A DNA stretch of 64,000 nucleotides, from positions 62,001 through 126,000 of the forward strand of contig JALHPF010000003.1 of NCBI GenBank assembly GCA_022842595.1. Direction: 5' to 3'. This DNA comes from Rubrivivax sp. (GTDB lineage Bacteria > Pseudomonadota > Gammaproteobacteria > Burkholderiales > Burkholderiaceae_C). The notes beneath the pieces are model-generated. The model had not been told where the DNA came from, did no database searches, and worked only from the letters and a program-made list of their open reading frames with translations. Shown piece by piece: positions 62,806 through 64,000 of the stretch (the first letter of the stretch is position 1; the number at the start of each line of letters is the position of its first letter). A program made the position numbers and the translations under genes.

Positions 62806-63670
62806 GGACAGGTCTCGCGGTGATCCGGGTTTCGATGCCTTGAAGCAGCTGCATCAGATGCGCCTGCAGCGTGGCAAAGCCGGCGTGGGTCTCGATGCGG
62901 TCCTCATGCATGTACAGGCGCTTGTTCACTTCCAGCTGCAGGCTGTGGCGGCCGCGCGCGGGGTCGGCGTAGGCCCGCACCAGTTCCACGCCCTTGAATG
63001 GGTCGTTGACCTTCACGTGATAACCGAAGCCGACCAGCACCTCGCGCACATGGGCCGTGAGCTCGGGCGCGCAGGTGCTGCCGTCGCGGTCGCCGAGCAC
63101 CATGTCGGCGCGGGCTTCGCCGTCCACGCCTTCCATGGCCACGCTCGACCAGGGGCCCATCGAATGGCAATTGATGTGGAAGACGACGCCGAAGTGCGCG
63201 TGGGCCGCGTCCAGCAGGGCCTGCAGGGTGGCGTGGTAGGGCCTGTGGTAGCCCTGCACACGCTGCTGCACTTCGGCCACGGTGAGCTTGCGGTCGTAGA
63301 TCGGCGTGTCGTCGATCATCGTGCGCCACAGCAGCGACTTGCCGATGCGCGACTTGCCGCTGTCCACCCGCTCGCCGGGCCAGGGCGAGTCCAGCAAGGC
63401 CGTATCGATGTCGGCGGCGTGGCGGTTGGGGTCGAGGTAGGTGCGCGGGAACTGCGCCGCCAGCAGCGGTACGCCGCGCTCGGCGGCCGGGCGGTAGAGC
63501 GTGTCGATGAAGCTGTCCTCGCCTTCGCGCAGCGCCGCTTCAGGCAGCGCCGCGCCGAAGTCGGCCGGCATCCGGAAGCCGGAATGCGGCGAATCCAGCA
63601 CGAGCGGGCTGGCCGGTTGGGCGCCTGCATGGGTGTGCGGGCCGTGGACGACGAGAACAGCGGATGTCAT
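62795..63670 (-). CDS. N-formylglutamate amidohydrolase family protein
   Basis: A 291-residue hydrolase of the N-formylglutamate amidohydrolase (HutG-like) family. The conserved parts are PLVLDSPHSGFRMPADFG (His in SPHSG), DTLYRPAAERGVPLLAAQFP and RTYLDPNRHAAD, the Zn/His motif in HINCHSMGPWSS, and ADMVLGDRDGSTCAP. It cleaves N-formylglutamate or other N-acyl substrates. ATG 63670 is used. It is coupled to the aspartoacylase-family gene. The divergent substrate-binding protein gene hints at a peptide or amino-acid-derivative uptake system. Confidence 0.9.
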   Translation of the reverse strand: MTSAVLVVHGPHTHAGAQPASPLVLDSPHSGFRMPADFGAALPEAALREGEDSFIDTLYRPAAERGVPLLAAQFPRTYLDPNRHAADIDTALLDSPWPGERVDSGKSRIGKSLLWRTMIDDTPIYDRKLTVAEVQQRVQGYHRPYHATLQALLDAAHAHFGVVFHINCHSMGPWSSVAMEGVDGEARADMVLGDRDGSTCAPELTAHVREVLVGFGYHVKVNDPFKGVELVRAYADPARGRHSLQLEVNKRLYMHEDRIETHAGFATLQAHLMQLLQGIETRITARPVHAA

Positions 63671-63823
63671 GCCCGCAAGTATCGGCGGTGGCCGGGCGCC
63701 ACGGTGGCAGAGTCCTTGCTTGTCTGCCCACCGACCAACCCGGGGCGACCCGGATGGTGACCCCCGGGGCAATCGATAGCATCTGGCCGCACCTGCCCTC
63801 CCGCCGCCAGGACCACAGACACC

Positions 63824-64000
63824 ATGCAAGAACGAGCCATTCGCGAGCTGATCGACGATGTCCGACGCGGCACCCTGCCCCGCCGCCAGTTCATCCAGCG
63901 CCTGGTGGCGGCGGGCCTTGCTGCGCCAGTGGCGGCACAGCTGCTGCTGCACGCCGGCGTTGCCCAGGCCCAGGCCCAGACCGCCAGCCTCTACAAGCCC
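63824..64000 (+). CDS. Tat-exported extracytoplasmic binding protein, N-terminal fragment
   Basis: The first 59 codons of a gene cut by the window end. MQERAIRELIDDVRRGTLPR is followed by RRQFIQRLVAAGLAAPVAAQ, a twin-arginine signal with a hydrophobic stretch, and then LLLHAGVAQAQAQTASLYKP. This fits peptide/oligopeptide ABC substrate-binding proteins of Burkholderiales, which have a similar leader helix and a TASLYKP-like mature start. The family cannot be confirmed from this length. It lies 153 bases from the divergent N-formylglutamate amidohydrolase gene. Confidence 0.7.
   Translation, partial: MQERAIRELIDDVRRGTLPRRQFIQRLVAAGLAAPVAAQLLLHAGVAQAQAQTASLYKP

Overview
The window is 64 kb of GC-rich chromosomal DNA. 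Gene content and order point to a betaproteobacterium of the order Burkholderiales, plausibly the Rubrivivax/Leptothrix/Ideonella side. Supporting traits are an intracellular polyhydroxybutyrate depolymerase with a catalytic cysteine, a PEP-CTERM protein, an Anbu proteasome-like subunit, FcbT-type TRAP transport genes, a zapA-6S RNA locus and the pairs pmbA/darP and trmJ/suhB. I see no rRNA, tRNA, CRISPR array, insertion sequence or prophage. This looks like core chromosome with scattered accessory genes. About 60 protein genes are supported, two of them cut by the window edges, plus one ncRNA and one clear pseudogene.

Layout. 1-5.4 kb: 3' end of an aromatic/aspartate aminotransferase, phaZ, an RnfB-like ferredoxin, a GAF-GGEEF diguanylate cyclase, nth, and a coiled-coil gene coupled to zapA. 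5.4-7 kb: 6S RNA, an EVE-domain gene and a TauE/SafE permease. 6.9-11.6 kb: a degenerate GGDEF protein, ybiB, a YhiN-like flavoprotein, rpsU, yqeY and a DUF442 gene. 11.6-15.2 kb: a TRAP transporter whose binding protein is convergent to its permeases. 15.3-23.4 kb: pmbA, darP, mog, a GGDEF-EAL protein, cysE, trmJ, suhB and a thioesterase. 23.4-27.1 kb: a sigma-54 activator divergent from a PQQ-type dehydrogenase and cytochrome c, with a recognisable sigma-54 promoter and palindromic upstream site. 27.1-32.7 kb: zwf, a semialdehyde dehydrogenase, a DJ-1/PfpI protein, a permuted GTPase, a DUF3309 peptide, a collagen-like lipoprotein and an AhpD-like protein. 32.8-36.8 kb: a persulfide/sulfur island (metallo-hydrolase, BigR-type ArsR repressor, two YeeE/YedE proteins, SulP) driven by two symmetric overlapping promoters. 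37-49.5 kb: a GAF-PAS5-GGDEF-EAL protein, an ene-reductase, a nitroreductase-like lipoprotein, a SHOCT-PspC protein, a PEP-CTERM protein, DUF2062, an amine-oxidase-like flavoprotein and a CoA-transferase/GNAT fusion. 49.7-64 kb: an acyl-CoA ligase, an M16 peptidase, mutS, an ABC-exporter pseudogene, Anbu with a coupled hydrolase, a Cache-GGDEF protein, a DUF481 outer-membrane protein, two N-acyl-amino-acid hydrolases and the start of a Tat-exported binding protein.

Themes. Five GGDEF-type proteins lie in 64 kb, and one of them has lost the catalytic motif but kept the c-di-GMP inhibitory site. Several genes start with TTG, and one apparently with CTG overlapping the upstream stop as CTGA. The most informative regulatory DNA is at 33712-33746 (symmetric face-to-face promoters of the sulfur island) and 25255-25375 (sigma-54 circuit). 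I did not find a convincing wholly new multi-gene system. The best candidates for novelty are those two regulatory arrangements, the degenerate GGDEF protein, and Anbu coupled to an alpha/beta hydrolase beside a collapsed ABC exporter.
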